Positions 13,110-23,969 of a stretch of DNA of 64,000 nucleotides are shown one piece after another. Position numbers and translations under genes: made by a program. The stretch's first letter is position 1; each line of letters opens with the position of its first letter. The notes beneath the pieces were generated by a model, which was not told the origin of the DNA, did no database searches, and saw only the letters and a list, made by a program, of their open reading frames with translations. The DNA lies in assembly GCF_949987515.2 (NCBI RefSeq), contig NC_082684.1:120880080-120944079 (forward strand), given 5' to 3'. Source of the stretch: Delphinus delphis (taxonomy: Eukaryota > Chordata > Mammalia > Artiodactyla > Delphinidae).

Positions 13110-13167
13110 TTTCTTAATTGTTTTGGGTTTGTTTTTGTAGGTCTTTTCCTTCCCTTGTGTTTCCTGC

Positions 13168-14043
13168 CTAGAGAAGTTCCTTTAGCATTTGTTGTAAAGC
13201 TGGTTTGGTGGTGCTGATTTCTCTTAGCTTTTGCTTATCTGTAAAGGTTTTGATTTCTCTGTTGAATCTGAATGAGATCCTTTCTGGGTAGAGTAATCTT
13301 GGTTGTAGGTTTTCCCTTTCATCACTTTAAATATGTTCTGCCACTCACTTCTGACTTGCAGAGTTTCTGCTGAAAGATCAGCTGTTAACCTTATGGGGAT
13401 TCCCTTGGATGTTATTTGTTGTTTTTCCCTTGCTGCTTCTATTTTTTCCTTGTATTTAATTTTTGATAGTTTGATTAATATATGTCTTTGTATGTTTCTC
13501 CTTGGATTTATGCAGTATGGGACTCTCTGTTCTTCCTGACTTGACTATTCCCTTTCCCATATTAGGGAAGTTTTCAACTCTAATCTCTTCAAATATTTTC
13601 TCAGTCCCTTTCTTTTTCTCTACTTCTGGGACCCCTATAATTTGAATGTTGGTCTGTTTAATATTGTCCCAGATGTCTCTAAGATTGTCCTCAATTTTTT
13701 TCATTCTTTTTTCTTTATTCTGTTCTGCAGTAGTTATTTCCACTATTTTACCTTCCACGCCACATATCTGTTCTTCTGCCTCAGTTATTCTGCTATTGAT
13801 TCCTTCTAGAGAATTTTTAATTTCATTTATTTTGTTGTTCATTATTGTTTGCTCTTTAGTTCTTCTAGGTTCTTGTTAAACGTTTCTTGCATTTTCTCCA
13901 TTCTATTTCCAAGATCTTGGATCATCTTTTCTATCATTACTCTGAATTCTTTTTCAGGCAGACTGCCTATTTCCTCTTCATTTGTTTGGTCTGGTGGGTT
14001 TTTACTCTGCTCCTTCATCTGCTGCATATTTCTGTCTTCTCAT
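13168..14043 (-). pseudogene. L1 ORF1 pseudogene (RNA-binding protein)
   Basis: Relic of L1 ORF1p. The start codon (14043-14041) and terminal TAG (13170-13168) align with the ORF1 ends of the young copy. The coiled-coil part ('EEEIGSLPEKEFRVMI', 'NEIKNSLEGINSRITEAEE') and an RNA-binding part ('IQIIGVPEVE', 'VENFPNMGKG') remain. A frameshift after the start and stops near 13842 and 13456 break the frame. Confidence 0.85.
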
Positions 14044-14709
14044 TTTGTTTAACTTTCTGTGTTTGCGGTCTCCTTTTTGCAGGCTGCACGTTCATAGTTT
14101 CTGTTGTTTTTGGTGTCTGCCCCCACTGGGTAAGCTTGGTTCGATGTGTTGTGTAGGATTCCTGGTGGAGGGGACTGGTTCCTGTGTTCTGGTGGATGAG
14201 GCTGGATATTGTCTTTCTGGTGGGCAAGACTGAGTCAGGTGGTGTGTTTTGGGGTGTCTGTGATCTTATTTTGATTTTAGGCAGCCTCTCTGCTAATGGG
14301 TGGGGTTGTGTTCCTGTCTTGCTGGTTGTTTGGAACGGGGCATCCAGCACTGGAGCTTGCTGGTCGTTAGGTGGAGCTGTGTCTTAGCATTGAGACAGAG
14401 ATCTCTGGAAGAGCTGTCACTGATTGATATTATGTGGGCCTGGGAGGTTTCTGGTGGTCCAGTGTCCTGAGGCTCTCCCACCTCAGAGGCTCAGGCCTGA
14501 CACCAGGCCAGAGCACCAAGACCCTGTCAGCCACACCACCAGGTACCTGGTTCTTGCCTTTCGGGAAGTCTGAGGTCCTCTGCCAGCATTCAGTAGGTGT
14601 TCTGTAAGAGTTGTTCCACATGTAAATGTATTTTTGATGTATTTGTGAGGAGGAAGGTGATCTCCACATCTTACTCCTCTGCCATCTTGAAGGTTCCCTA
14701 TGGTACTTT

Positions 14710-14922
14710 TTTTTTTTTGTGTGGTACGCGGGCCTCTCACTGTTGTGGCCTCTCCCATTGTGGAGCACAGGCTCCAGATGCACAGGCTCAGTGGCCATGG
14801 CTCACGGGCCTAGCCGCTCTGCGGCATGTGGGATCTTCCCAGACTGGGGCACGAACCCATGTCCCCTATGAGAGTCCACATTGGCAGGCGGACTCTCAAC
14901 CACTGCACCACCAGGGAAGCCC
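14710..14922 (-). mobile_element. CHR-type SINE at the L1 5' junction
   Basis: Reverse-complement short CHR SINE with its poly-T at the left end and 'ccaccagggaagcc' at the right. A perfect 14-bp duplication, ccctatggtacttt, flanks it (14696-14709 and 14923-14936). The target includes the last bases of the L1 5' end and its own duplication, so this insertion is the youngest of the three nested events. Confidence 0.95.
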
Positions 14923-14936
14923 CCCTATGGTACTTT

Positions 14937-14967
14937 CTTATGACAGCCCTAGGAAACTAATGTAGAG
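14937..14967 (+). mobile_element. MLT1-type LTR, displaced 3' end
   Basis: The words 'cttatgacagccctaggaaa' and 'ctaatg' are the terminal bases of the MLT1 LTR that starts at 8632. The two parts were separated by the L1 and SINE insertions. Confidence 0.65.
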
Positions 14968-15224
14968 ACCAAATGAAGACTAAGAAAATCAGTACTCACT
15001 TTGAGGTAAAATGCCTTTAAATGAGTTGAAAGTGTCAAAGGTAAAAAAGAAAGTTATCCAAAGGTGTTTGTAACATTTGCTCTTAAACACAGTTTCTGCC
15101 ACTTGCAAGTTTTTCACTTAAAATACACCTATACTTCCTATTCTAACTTTCACTGTCTGAATATTCACTTTAACAGTTCACAACCATTCTTATCCAAATT
15201 TACTATCAAGTGGAAAACCTGCTA

Positions 15225-16084
15225 CAGTAAGTCCCTTATATACAAACGAATTCCATTCTGAGAGCACGTTCATAAGTCCAATTTGTTCATAAGTCCAACA
15301 AAGTTAACCTAGGTACCCACCTAACACAATCGGCTATATAGTACTGTACTGTAGTAGGTTTATAATACTTTTCACACAAATAATACATTAAAAAAAGAAA
15401 ACATGTTTAATCTTACAGTACAGTACCTTGAAAAGTACAGTAGTACAGTACAACAGTTGGCATACAGAGGCTGTCATCAAGTGAACAGGTAAGAAGAGTT
15501 ACTGACTGGAGGAGGTGGGAGATGGTAGAGCTGAAGGATTATCAGCAATAGGAGACAGAGGGCAAGTTGCAATTTCTCTCACACCTGATGTTGATGGCAC
15601 AGGTTCTGGTTCCTTGCTGCATTCAATTCTATCTACCCTCTTGACAAAACAATCCAGTGATGTCTGGGTAATAGCTCTTTTTTTCTCATCATATGACATG
15701 GTAGCACTGGATTGCATTCTGAACAGCTTCTGCAACCTTTGTGTACAGTTCTACATTTGAGTCCTGTGCCTCAAAAACTAACAGCGCCTCCTCAAATAAA
15801 GAAAATCCCCTTGCTATTTCCTGCATTGTGAATTTCTTCCTAGCAGTACCACTACATCACCACTGCTTTTACGCTTGCTTCCAGACATGCTGGGCTTGAA
15901 ATAAAGATACTGTACTACTGTGCTCTATACAGTACTGTACAGTAAAGCACAGTCATTTAGAGTATGTATGCAAGTGACAATGTACACCAGACACATGAAC
16001 TAACTTACTTGTTTGGACATGCAAATGCATGTTTGCATCTTTGAAAGTTCAGAACTTGAAGGTTCATATGTAGGTGACTTACTG
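15225..16084 (-). mobile_element. Tigger-type (Tc1/mariner) DNA transposon remnant
   Basis: Ends CAGTAAGTC... / ...GACTTACTG form imperfect inverted repeats and are flanked by TA at 15223-15224 and 16085-16086, the mariner-superfamily target. The minus strand keeps a 78-codon open stretch (15735-15499) with 'AITQTSLDCFVKRVDRIE' and a Ser/Pro-rich tail 'PVPSTSG', which I read as the C-terminus of a pogo/Tigger-like transposase. Most of the transposase (DNA-binding and DDE domains) is absent, so this is an internally deleted copy. Sub-terminal 'tacagtacagtac' repeats are also present. Confidence 0.78.
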
Positions 16085-16149
16085 TATGTTGACTTTTTAT
16101 GTGTCCATCAGCAAAACTTTTAAGTAGTAGGTGATTCTGGGTGAAAGTG

Positions 16150-16450
16150 TGTGGTTATGGTGAGTTATTTGCAAAAACAGTTATAAGAACTCCTCTTACT
16201 TTGTCCATGGCCATGGCCAGCTCCTCCCACACTGATTCTGGACTTGGCCATGTGTCTTACAGCAAATGTAACAGCAGCAGAGACTTGGAAAAAGCTTGAG
16301 TGCAGAGGCTGGCCTGTCTTGCTGCTTTTTGGGAACCCTGAAACAACCATCAAATGGATGAGACCAGGCCAGCCTGCTGGGAATTAGATAAATGCCAGGC
16401 TCACAGCCCCAGCTCACGTCAAGCCAACAACCACATAGGTAAGGGACACC
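16150..16450 (+). repeat. Possible MaLR-type LTR fragment
   Basis: Phrases such as 'gagacttggaaaaagcttg', 'tgggaaccctga' and 'ccagcctgctgg' resemble the middle of older MLT1 LTRs. No ends are visible. It could instead be single-copy sequence. Confidence 0.3.
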
Positions 16451-16504
16451 ATCCTCACCTTGCTAGCACCAGCCCACCATCCCATCCAAGAACCATGAGG
16501 AACA

Positions 16505-16798
16505 CAGGCATATCTGCTTTCATAGAGCTTCACTTGATTGTGCTTTTATAGGCTGAAAGTCTGTGGCACCCCTGCATTGTCAGTTGATGGTTAGCATTTT
16601 TTAGCAATAAAGTACTTTTAGTTAAGGTTTACACATTGCTTTTTTTTAGACATAATGCTATTGTAAACTTACTAGACTACAATATGGTACAAACATGAAC
16701 TAGAAAACCAAAAAAGTTCATATGGCTGGCTTTATTTCAATATTTGCTTCATTGTGGTGGCCTGGAACTGAACCTGCAGTATCTCCCAAGTATACCTG
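16505..16798. mobile_element. Tigger1-like MITE (internally deleted)
   Basis: The left end begins CAGGCATATCTG and the right end closes with ...GTATACCTG followed by TA, matching Tigger1 terminal inverted repeats. Both Tigger1 sub-terminal regions are present ('gcttcacttgattgtgctt' left; 'ttcattgtggtggcctggaa' right) and are joined near 16590, so the transposase gene is gone. The left TA is mutated to CA. Confidence 0.75.
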
Positions 16799-16971
16799 TA
16801 TGAAAAAACACTAGATTTGGGATGGTTTGTTTCACAGCAAGCTTACTGGTAGGTTCTTATGTTACATTTGTCTGTCATGATTATCATCTTCCCCTCCCTT
16901 TCCTGGAGAGTTTAGCCCCTCATGGTTTGTGAATTTTACTTCTTCAAACCTATTGCAAAACTGGGTCCAAT

Positions 16972-17300
16972 ATTATTTTATTTTTTTATTATTATTTTTT
17001 AGAATCTTTTTTTTAATTAATTAATTTATTTATTTTTGGCTGCATTGGGTCTTTGTTGCTGCGTGCCGGCTTTCTCTAGTTGCGGTGAGCAGGGGCTGCT
17101 CTTCATTGTGGTGCATGGGCTCTAAGCATGTGGTGGCTTTTCTTGTTGTGGAGCATGGGCTCTAAGCATGTGGGCCTCAGTAGTTGTGGCACACGGGCTT
17201 GGTTGCTCTGTGGCATGTGGGAGCTTCCTGGACCAGGGCTCGAACCCATGTTCCCTGCATTGGCAGGCGGATTCTTAACCACTGCTCCACCAGGGAAGTC
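16972..17300 (-). mobile_element. CHR-related SINE, long older form
   Basis: Reverse-complement tRNA-derived SINE of about 330 bp with A/T-rich tail at the left and 'ccaccagggaagtcc' at the right. It has the extra 'ctctagttgcgg' and 'ggctctaagcatgtg' modules absent from the short form. The target duplication has one mismatch: caaaactgggtccaat (16956-16971) and caaaactgcgtccaat (17301-17316). Confidence 0.87.
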
Positions 17301-17338
17301 CAAAACTGCGTCCAATTTTAGATGGTATCTTTAATGTC

Positions 17339-17544
17339 TTTTTTTTTTTTTTTTTGCGGTACGCGTGCCTCTCACTGCTGTGGCCTCTCCCGTTGCGGAG
17401 CACAGGCTCTGGACGCGCAGGCTCAGTGGTCATGACTCACGGGCCCAGCGGCTCTGCGGCATGTGGGATCTTCCCGGACCGGGACACGAACCCGTGTCCC
17501 CTGCATCGGCAGGCGGACTCTCAACCACTGTGCCACCAGGGAAG
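17339..17544 (-). mobile_element. CHR-type SINE (short form)
   Basis: Reverse-complement short CHR SINE with a 17-base poly-T at its left. The right end stops at 'ccaccagggaag', lacking the final CC seen in sister copies, and I find no clear target duplication. It may be slightly 5'-truncated or the flank may have changed. Confidence 0.9.
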
Positions 17545-18154
17545 GGAGAAGTTGGAGATATGGTGAAAACAGGGCTAAAAGAACCTCAGAAACAAGTGAA
17601 AATCATAAATATATCTTCACTGAATAAAACACAGATATCCTATAAAAAGAATACCAAAGTCATTTTGCACATCTTAAATAAGAGGGAATGTTACATAGTT
17701 TCCATTTACCATTTGTTGATGACTAGATACCTATCAGAAACTCTTATCTCTGAGATTTTAAAAATGCTTTACAAATTTTATATTATTCCATTATAGATAA
17801 TACAAGAAATGTGTGTTAATAATTATCATAGTTTTGTGACTCTAGTCCTCAAAAGGAGTATTGAATGCCTTCCCAATGGGAGCACTGAGCGTTTCTCTGA
17901 GATCTCACTGAGCCTGGAGACACAGCACAATTTGAAAGTGGAGAAGGTGCCTTTCAAAGCTGCTTCCCTGTCTATACACAGGTTTCTAAAAGTTTGGGGT
18001 CATCTCAAGCAATTTCATGATTAGGAATGCCAGGAACCAGGAGAGATCCTGGCCCAGGTCCTGTCTTCCACATAAGACTTATTATGTATTTGTTCCTAAA
18101 GTAAGAGCTGCAAAGCCCACTGCACTTGTCTCTCCTTCCACTTCTAATTCCAGT
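17545..18154. other. Single-copy sequence, no gene recognised
   Basis: No nameable repeat. The open frames here partly consist of the adjacent SINE and are not evidence for a gene. Confidence 0.5.
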
Positions 18155-18320
18155 GTGTCCTGAGGGAAGCACAGCCTGGAGCCAGGCTGCCTGGGTTTGA
18201 ATCCCAGCTCACCACTCATGGGCAATGAAAATTTGGGCAAGTTTTAAAACCTCTTTATACCAAAGAAAATTGGGAAAATAATTATTCATATATCACTTTT
18301 AATTGCCTTGTGAAATATAT
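18155..18320 (+). repeat. MIR SINE
   Basis: Forward MIR with a recognisable tRNA-related part: 'ggagccaggctgcctggg', 'tttgaatcccagctc', then 'accactcatgggc' and a degenerate 'gggcaagttttaaaacctc'. Borders are approximate. Confidence 0.62.
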
Positions 18321-19148
18321 TGTTTACACTCAAGACTTTAGGGCCATCTATTCTTAAGAAATTATTTAGTCATCTTTAAATAATTTAAAGAACTACTTGA
18401 GAGGTTATTACATGTATGTGTATACATACATACACATATATGTGGATATATATATCTGTATTATACAAATGTATATTAAATATATGTAACTATTAAACAT
18501 AGTAAAGATTTATATCTATATACTAACTTACAGAAAAGCATGACTGGCCATGGATGGAGAATGTGAAGTAATATCATCTTTTACAAATACCATATTAGCA
18601 TGGCTCTTGTTCACATCACTGCACATCAGCAAAGACATAAAAACTCTTGCAAATGTAGAGAATATTGAGAGGCGGAAGGTAGTTACAATGCTGCGAGCTA
18701 GTCTCTAATTCATTAGTGCTTTGCAATTTAGCAAGGCAAGTTTTACTGTCCATTTTGAAAAGTAACGTAAATGATATGCTTTCTCGCTGTAAGGTACCCT
18801 TCACAGAGAGATGTGTAAAGAACACCACGGTGAGTGCATGTGGCCTGGATGCTTGGCCCAGGTTCTGAGGCAGCCGGGAGAGCCCCTGCATTAGATGGCT
18901 GCAAATACTTAATCTGTGTTCTTCACCCTTCAACATTAGTGCCCATGGGACTGGAGGCAGGACCTTTCAGGGATGACCTCACAGCCCCTTGGACCTGCCT
19001 CAACCTTCAGGAGAGTCAGAGAAGGCTAAGAATGGCTTTGTTTATTGTTTGAATATCAAAGTTTGGAAAGATTCTCACCTTTAATGTATGGTTTCACACC
19101 TTCTATAAGAAGGTTCTGCACACGACTTTCTTTTTTATTAATGTAAGA
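18321..19148. other. Single-copy sequence with AT-rich dinucleotide patches
   Basis: 18415-18500 contains TACATA/TATATA-type low-complexity sequence. The remainder shows no recognised gene or repeat. The minus-strand 106-codon frame at 18616-18936 has no domain signature. Confidence 0.5.
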
Positions 19149-19158
19149 TGACTTTGTT

Positions 19159-19298
19159 CAATATTCTGTAATAACCTATAAGGGAAAAGAATCTGAAAAA
19201 GAATGAATATATATATATGTATAACTGAATCACTTTGCTGTACACCTGAAACTAACACAACATTGTAGATTAACTATACTCCAATAAAATTTAAAAAC
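19159..19298 (+). mobile_element. Very short L1 3'UTR insertion
   Basis: Only the last 140 bp or so of an L1 3'UTR in sense, with 'actttgctgtacacctgaaa' and the terminal AATAAA. A 10-bp duplication with one mismatch (tgactttgtt at 19149-19158, tgactctgtt at 19299-19308) flanks it, so this is a genuine severely 5'-truncated insertion. Confidence 0.85.
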
Positions 19299-19308
19299 TG
19301 ACTCTGTT

Positions 19309-20014
19309 AACATGAATTTATTCTAGAAAAACTGTTCATCACTTTCCTAGTGTATCTTCTTTCCAGATAAAACTGTTTCTTGTGCTATTATTTGTAATGA
19401 AATATGAGTTTTAGGAAGTTCTAGGAAGTTAAATGTCAGTAGCAAATGATATTTCCATTTTCTTCTCTCCAATCAGAACGCTGGACACCACTTATTCCTC
19501 AAAGAGTCATGAACATTCCTCTGGAAGGGTTTCTTCCAGCGGTGCTGTCTCATCTACACAGGGATAACTTCCCAAGGCAGAAAGTTGTTAGCATTCACTA
19601 ATGCCAGGACAGGCCTGAAATATGCAAGGAACTTGGAAGGTGGTGCCCTGCAGGCCAAGGCCAAGGCATGGACAGGGGACCACAACCTTCAGAAATAATC
19701 AGGTCCCTAAACTGAATTTTTAAATAGACTGCGAGGCCCGGTCGAGAGGCTCGACGTAGTATAAAATCGTGAACAGGAGAAAGGAGAGAGGCCCGAATTC
19801 TGGTTATGGCTGTGAGCACCTCAGCGCATGTGTGCCTGGCGTCCTTGCTGATAAATAAGGTGACCTCCATGGTCCCTGCCATAGTGAAGACAGACGTCAT
19901 CACCATGTTGCCTGTGTCTGAAGAAAGTGGGTTCTGTCCTACTAATATACTGACACTGGCTACAAATTGCTAGGATTCCGTCCATGTTCTAAATAATAAA
20001 CATGCCCTCACTTT
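19309..20014. other. Single-copy sequence, no gene recognised
   Basis: Contains a small CpG-bearing patch near 19730-19765 ('ggcccggtcgagaggctcga'), unusual for this AT-rich neighbourhood but too short to be a CpG island. No repeat or exon is recognised. Confidence 0.45.
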
Positions 20015-20110
20015 GCTGAAGGCTCACAACATATTAACATCCCGATTTTACAGACAGAAACTAAGGGACCGGGGAGTAATCCACCCAATCAGTGACCGAG
20101 CTTTGCTGAA
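20015..20110 (-). repeat. Possible MIR relic
   Basis: Antisense MIR-like words 'cccgattttacagacagaaa' and 'ctaagggaccggggagtaat'. Weak match with uncertain borders. Confidence 0.4.
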
Positions 20111-21049
20111 GCCCACGTTGGTTTCAAATGTTTTTTTCACAACTGTGCTCAGCAATAATGAGAGGTGCACCTCAGGCTCCCAGACCCTCAGACAGGAGGC
20201 TGGAGATGGGACGTGTGCTTTTGGTGTTGGCTCCCATTCCAGTAAGTTATTTTCCAACAGGCAAAGCTAAATTCATGAAGAAAGGATACATTCAACAGAT
20301 CTGAAGTCTCTCTGGGTAAATTAACATTAAATGAACTGAATCACAATTTGACTTGACAGTCAGCAGCATTCCCCAGGAATCATCACGGAAGGAACAAACG
20401 GGAATTTCTGACTGAATAAGAAGCCTTCTTAGCTCCTGAGACCTCATCCATGATTTACAGAATCCACATAATGTTCCAGGTAGCTGCCCAAGAAGGAAGT
20501 GGGGCTTACAGCATTTTTCCTCTCTTTTCCAGTGGAGTACATCTGTTACCCTAGGGGACCTTCAGTATTAAAGATGAGTTTAAAGAAGTACATCTCCCCT
20601 TTGGGACATTTCTTTACAAGAGGCCCTATAAATTGACAGTGGAAGGTGAAAAAAAAGTAATGTGGCTTTCCTGTGCCTGAAGAAAACTACTGTAATTCTG
20701 TATTGAGTTACATTTAAAATTAAATATTTTAAAAGACAGGTGTCCAGGAGATCCCTGCTTTGAGTTTTCTCTCAGAATAGTAAACTACTTTCCCTTTAAG
20801 CATTGCTCAGAAGTACTTGCCACCACCCAAAAGGGAATCACGAGAATGTTAGAATGTAAAATGGTTTAGTAATACTTTGCAGAGGAGGCTGTATCAGGTG
20901 CTTACGTAAGCAAAGGTTTTATTTTGTGTTATTTGGTTTTTACCCTTGAAGAACTGGCTTGGGCTCTTTATCCTATCAGAAACCTTAAAAATAAGGATGC
21001 CAGATTCCATAGTGTTTTTTTTCACATTGTGTGAGCAAAGGGTGTGGTG
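20111..21049. other. Single-copy sequence, no gene recognised
   Basis: Nothing I can support as a gene or named repeat. Confidence 0.5.
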
Positions 21050-21235
21050 AAGCCTCTTTTCCCCTCAGATTTATTGAGATACAATCGACATATAACATTG
21101 TATAAGTTTAAGGTGTACAATGTGTTGATTTGTTATATTTACATATTGTAAATGATCATCACTATAGCATCAGCTGACATCCCCATTCCATCCAATAATT
21201 ACCATTTCATTTTGTGGTAAGAACATTTAATTCCT
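21050..21235 (-). mobile_element. Old L1 (L1M) 3'UTR relic
   Basis: Antisense L1M 3'UTR phrases: 'atttattgagatacaatcga', 'cataacattgtataagttta', 'aggtgtacaatgtgttgatt' and 'aatgatcatcactatagc'. Diverged, with no clear duplication. Confidence 0.65.
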
Positions 21236-22810
21236 TCCTTGCCTTTGTCTTTAAGTCAGGAAAAAGATGCCTTATCTGCTATTTAATGAAGAGACTTCTC
21301 ACTTAGGTTTCTTTTTCTTTTTGGCTCAAAAATGTTTGATCTTTCCACGAGAAAATGATTTAAATTTATACAACATGCTTTGCCATATGACTGGTCTCAG
21401 CCTGAAGCTGGTACAGTTGGTGGCCATTCCTGGTCCAAGTTCACTGCCAAATCACATTCTATCTTCAGACTGAAGTTTTCCTTTTTAAATATTTAGGCAG
21501 AAAATAACAGGTCCTTAGTGCTGCCAGACTGCTAATACCCTTGTGCTTGGTTCCCTCCAGGATCACAAAGCATCTGTGAAGGAAACCCGGAGGAGTCTGG
21601 ACTAACAAAGAAACTGAGAGGCATGGCATCCAAGGCAGAAAAGGATAACAGTGGACTCTTACTTTGGTGTCCGCCGAGGCCAGTGTTGGCCTGAGCTCAT
21701 CATCCAGGTGAGGAGCTTCTGCTGATACCCCTTCCAGATCAGAAGAGGCCCTCACAGTGGGACTGGAAGGCGGCACAGAGGCTCACAAGTCTGCTGACAG
21801 AAGCTCCTTGGACACCATGGGGAGAGGGGCAGAGGTGCCAAGTTACAACCCCGTGCAGAGGGCAGACCCAGGAAGAATGTGAGCTCGCACTTACTGAGAG
21901 GAAGAAGGAATGCAAAATACAAGCAAGGACCTGGAAAACAGTCATAAAGGGGGAGAGGCTCTGAAACCTGCCAGAGTTTAGAATCTCTGGCCTAGAAAGA
22001 TGAAATAAGTATACCAAGAGAGCACAAACTTTATCAACTCAAGGATTAGGGTTCACAGAAGAGAGGATGTCTTCTAGGTAGACAGTACTTTGTGACACTA
22101 CAAGAAGAAATTTCCGAGACCTTGGTAATCTAAGTTAAAAATATCATATTCCTGACAAATATTTAAATAGGGCCTTAATTTGGAGACTAGGATGAAAAAA
22201 AAATAGTATGTTGGAATTCACCACTTTCTCATATGAAACTAGTAGAGATGGAGTCTTGCCTCATAACACTGTCTCCTAGCTTGAGGGCTACAGCCCTGAT
22301 GGAAATCTGACATCATGATGGAAAGTCCATCCTGCAAAATGAACTAAATTCCTCATCATTCGGGGGAATTTCTCTCTTGTGAGAAATATACATAAATTAA
22401 AAACATCAAGTAAAACATTGGATTAAAATCTCACGCATTTTAAAGCATCAGTGAGCAGTTCAATTCACTGTTCACTAGCTATGTGTCAGGCATTATCATA
22501 TTTGACAAATATTATTTCTTTAATCTGCCCAAAATGAGGTAGAGTTCATGATTTCTTCAATTTTCTATCCAAAGACGGTGTCAACAAAGAGATGTACTTT
22601 CTTTTCAACTAGAAAACAGTCCAACCATTTTCACATTTCTTTTTGGTTGAAAATAGCAATGGATTAGAAAGCAGAATAAGTGAATATAATTTATCATTAC
22701 AAGGAAAATATCATTCAAAGTTGTCAAGGTGCAGTAGACAAACATTTTCAAAAAGAACTCATCATAAGTAATGTTGATTAAAAAATTAAATTAAAATTTC
22801 CCTAACTTTT
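21236..22810. other. Single-copy sequence with a splice-site-bounded block
   Basis: 21561-21707 (+) is preceded by a pyrimidine-rich acceptor-like 'ggttccctccag' and followed by a donor-like 'CAG|gtgagg'. All three frames hit stops within it, so if transcribed it would be a non-coding exon. Nothing else is recognised. Confidence 0.4.
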
Positions 22811-22834
22811 GTGTATGTGTGTGTGTGTATATGT

Positions 22835-22870
<36 letters not shown>
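22811..22870. repeat. (TG)n(TA)n compound microsatellite
   Basis: A short TG run passes into a (TA) array of about 30 bp at 22839-22869. The TA part is self-complementary and likely to be variable between individuals. Confidence 0.9.
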
Positions 22871-22872
<2 letters not shown>

Positions 22873-23969
22873 CAAGAATAGGTTTATCCTATATATATAC
22901 ATTTTAGTAAGCTTCCCCTGCCTGCGACTTAATATTCGGCTATGGCCTTCCTTCCTTCCATGTCAACAAATTGGAAGTACAGTTATGATTTTTAATGACT
23001 GCAGCATATCCAATTGTTTGAAATTATTATATAGTTTACTTCACCTATCTTTTACTGGGGGACAGGTTATTTCTGGGTTATTTTCTCTGGCATAAACAAC
23101 CACAATAAACATCCTCAGACCTAAAAAAAAAAAAAAGAAAGAAAAAAAAGAAAAAAGAAAAATGTGGAATGCTACAACTACAAAAATCAGAATCTAGATG
23201 TTTTCAAAGAAATCAAGTGACGTAGTCTGAACTACAAAAACAGGAGTGGATACTGAAAAACTTCAGAAGTCAAATGAAAGATACGCTTATATAGTCTACT
23301 TATAGACTTCATTGGAAATCGTCAGATAGATCTAAGACCATTTTAATTACTTGAAAAGTTTTAACATTTGTGTAATGAATGTGCTTTATAAAAATGGTCA
23401 GTATTACCAAAGTTATTTTAAAGCACGAAATTTCATAGGATAAACGGATTTCTGTGCATAAAAGTAATATTGCTTATATCTGTCACTATAAAAGGAAGAG
23501 AAAGAATGCTTTTGATGAGAATGATTGAGAAACTGGATTTTATTAAAATTAAGAATGCCTTTTATAAAAAATAATTAAGAAGGTAAAAGCAAACTACAGA
23601 GTAGGTGGTTATTTGCAACACCTGTGACTGATAACAGAAATCAGCATGTCAGAGGAAACAAATTAATAAACTATTTCAAAATTGTGCCAAGTGCTTACTT
23701 TACAGTGTCTAGATGAATCTGCAATACCTTTAGCAAAAAGAGAAGTCAAAACACTTCTGAACAGGTTAAAATATATCTTTTGAGTACAGAACTACAGACC
23801 TCGGAGACTCATTGCAGTTTTTGAAGTATTTTTCATGCACAAGTAACTACTGTTGTAGGACAATCTGGGTCTAAAATATATTGGTGTGTTTGGAGACATT
23901 TCAGAAAAATTTATTACACAGAGATATTCCTATTGGTGTTCTAGTCTTGGGTGACAGACAAATTGTAAC
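22871..23969. other. Single-copy DNA with old L1 scraps and an A-rich tract
   Basis: 22960-23122 resembles a highly diverged antisense L1 ORF2 end ('aataaacatcctcag'), followed by an (A)nG-rich tract at 23122-23162. 23470-23680 resembles sense L1M ORF2 ('aaactggattttattaaaat'). Both calls are weak, and no exon is seen. Confidence 0.4.

Larger units (their letters stand above)
8976..14697 (-). mobile_element. Full-length, decayed L1 (minus strand)
   Basis: Complete L1 in antisense. The poly-T starts near 8976, then come 3'UTR, ORF2, ORF1 and a short 5'UTR ending in the conserved start motif with GCCATCTT (14681-14688, the YY1-type site). The target duplication ctgtggtacttt (8964-8975) / ctatggtacttt (14698-14709) has one mismatch. 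Both ORFs carry many frameshifts and stops. Its 5'UTR is about 1.7 kb shorter than that of the young copy at 47.8-55.5 kb, lacking exactly the segment matching 47940-49658 there. Confidence 0.93.
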
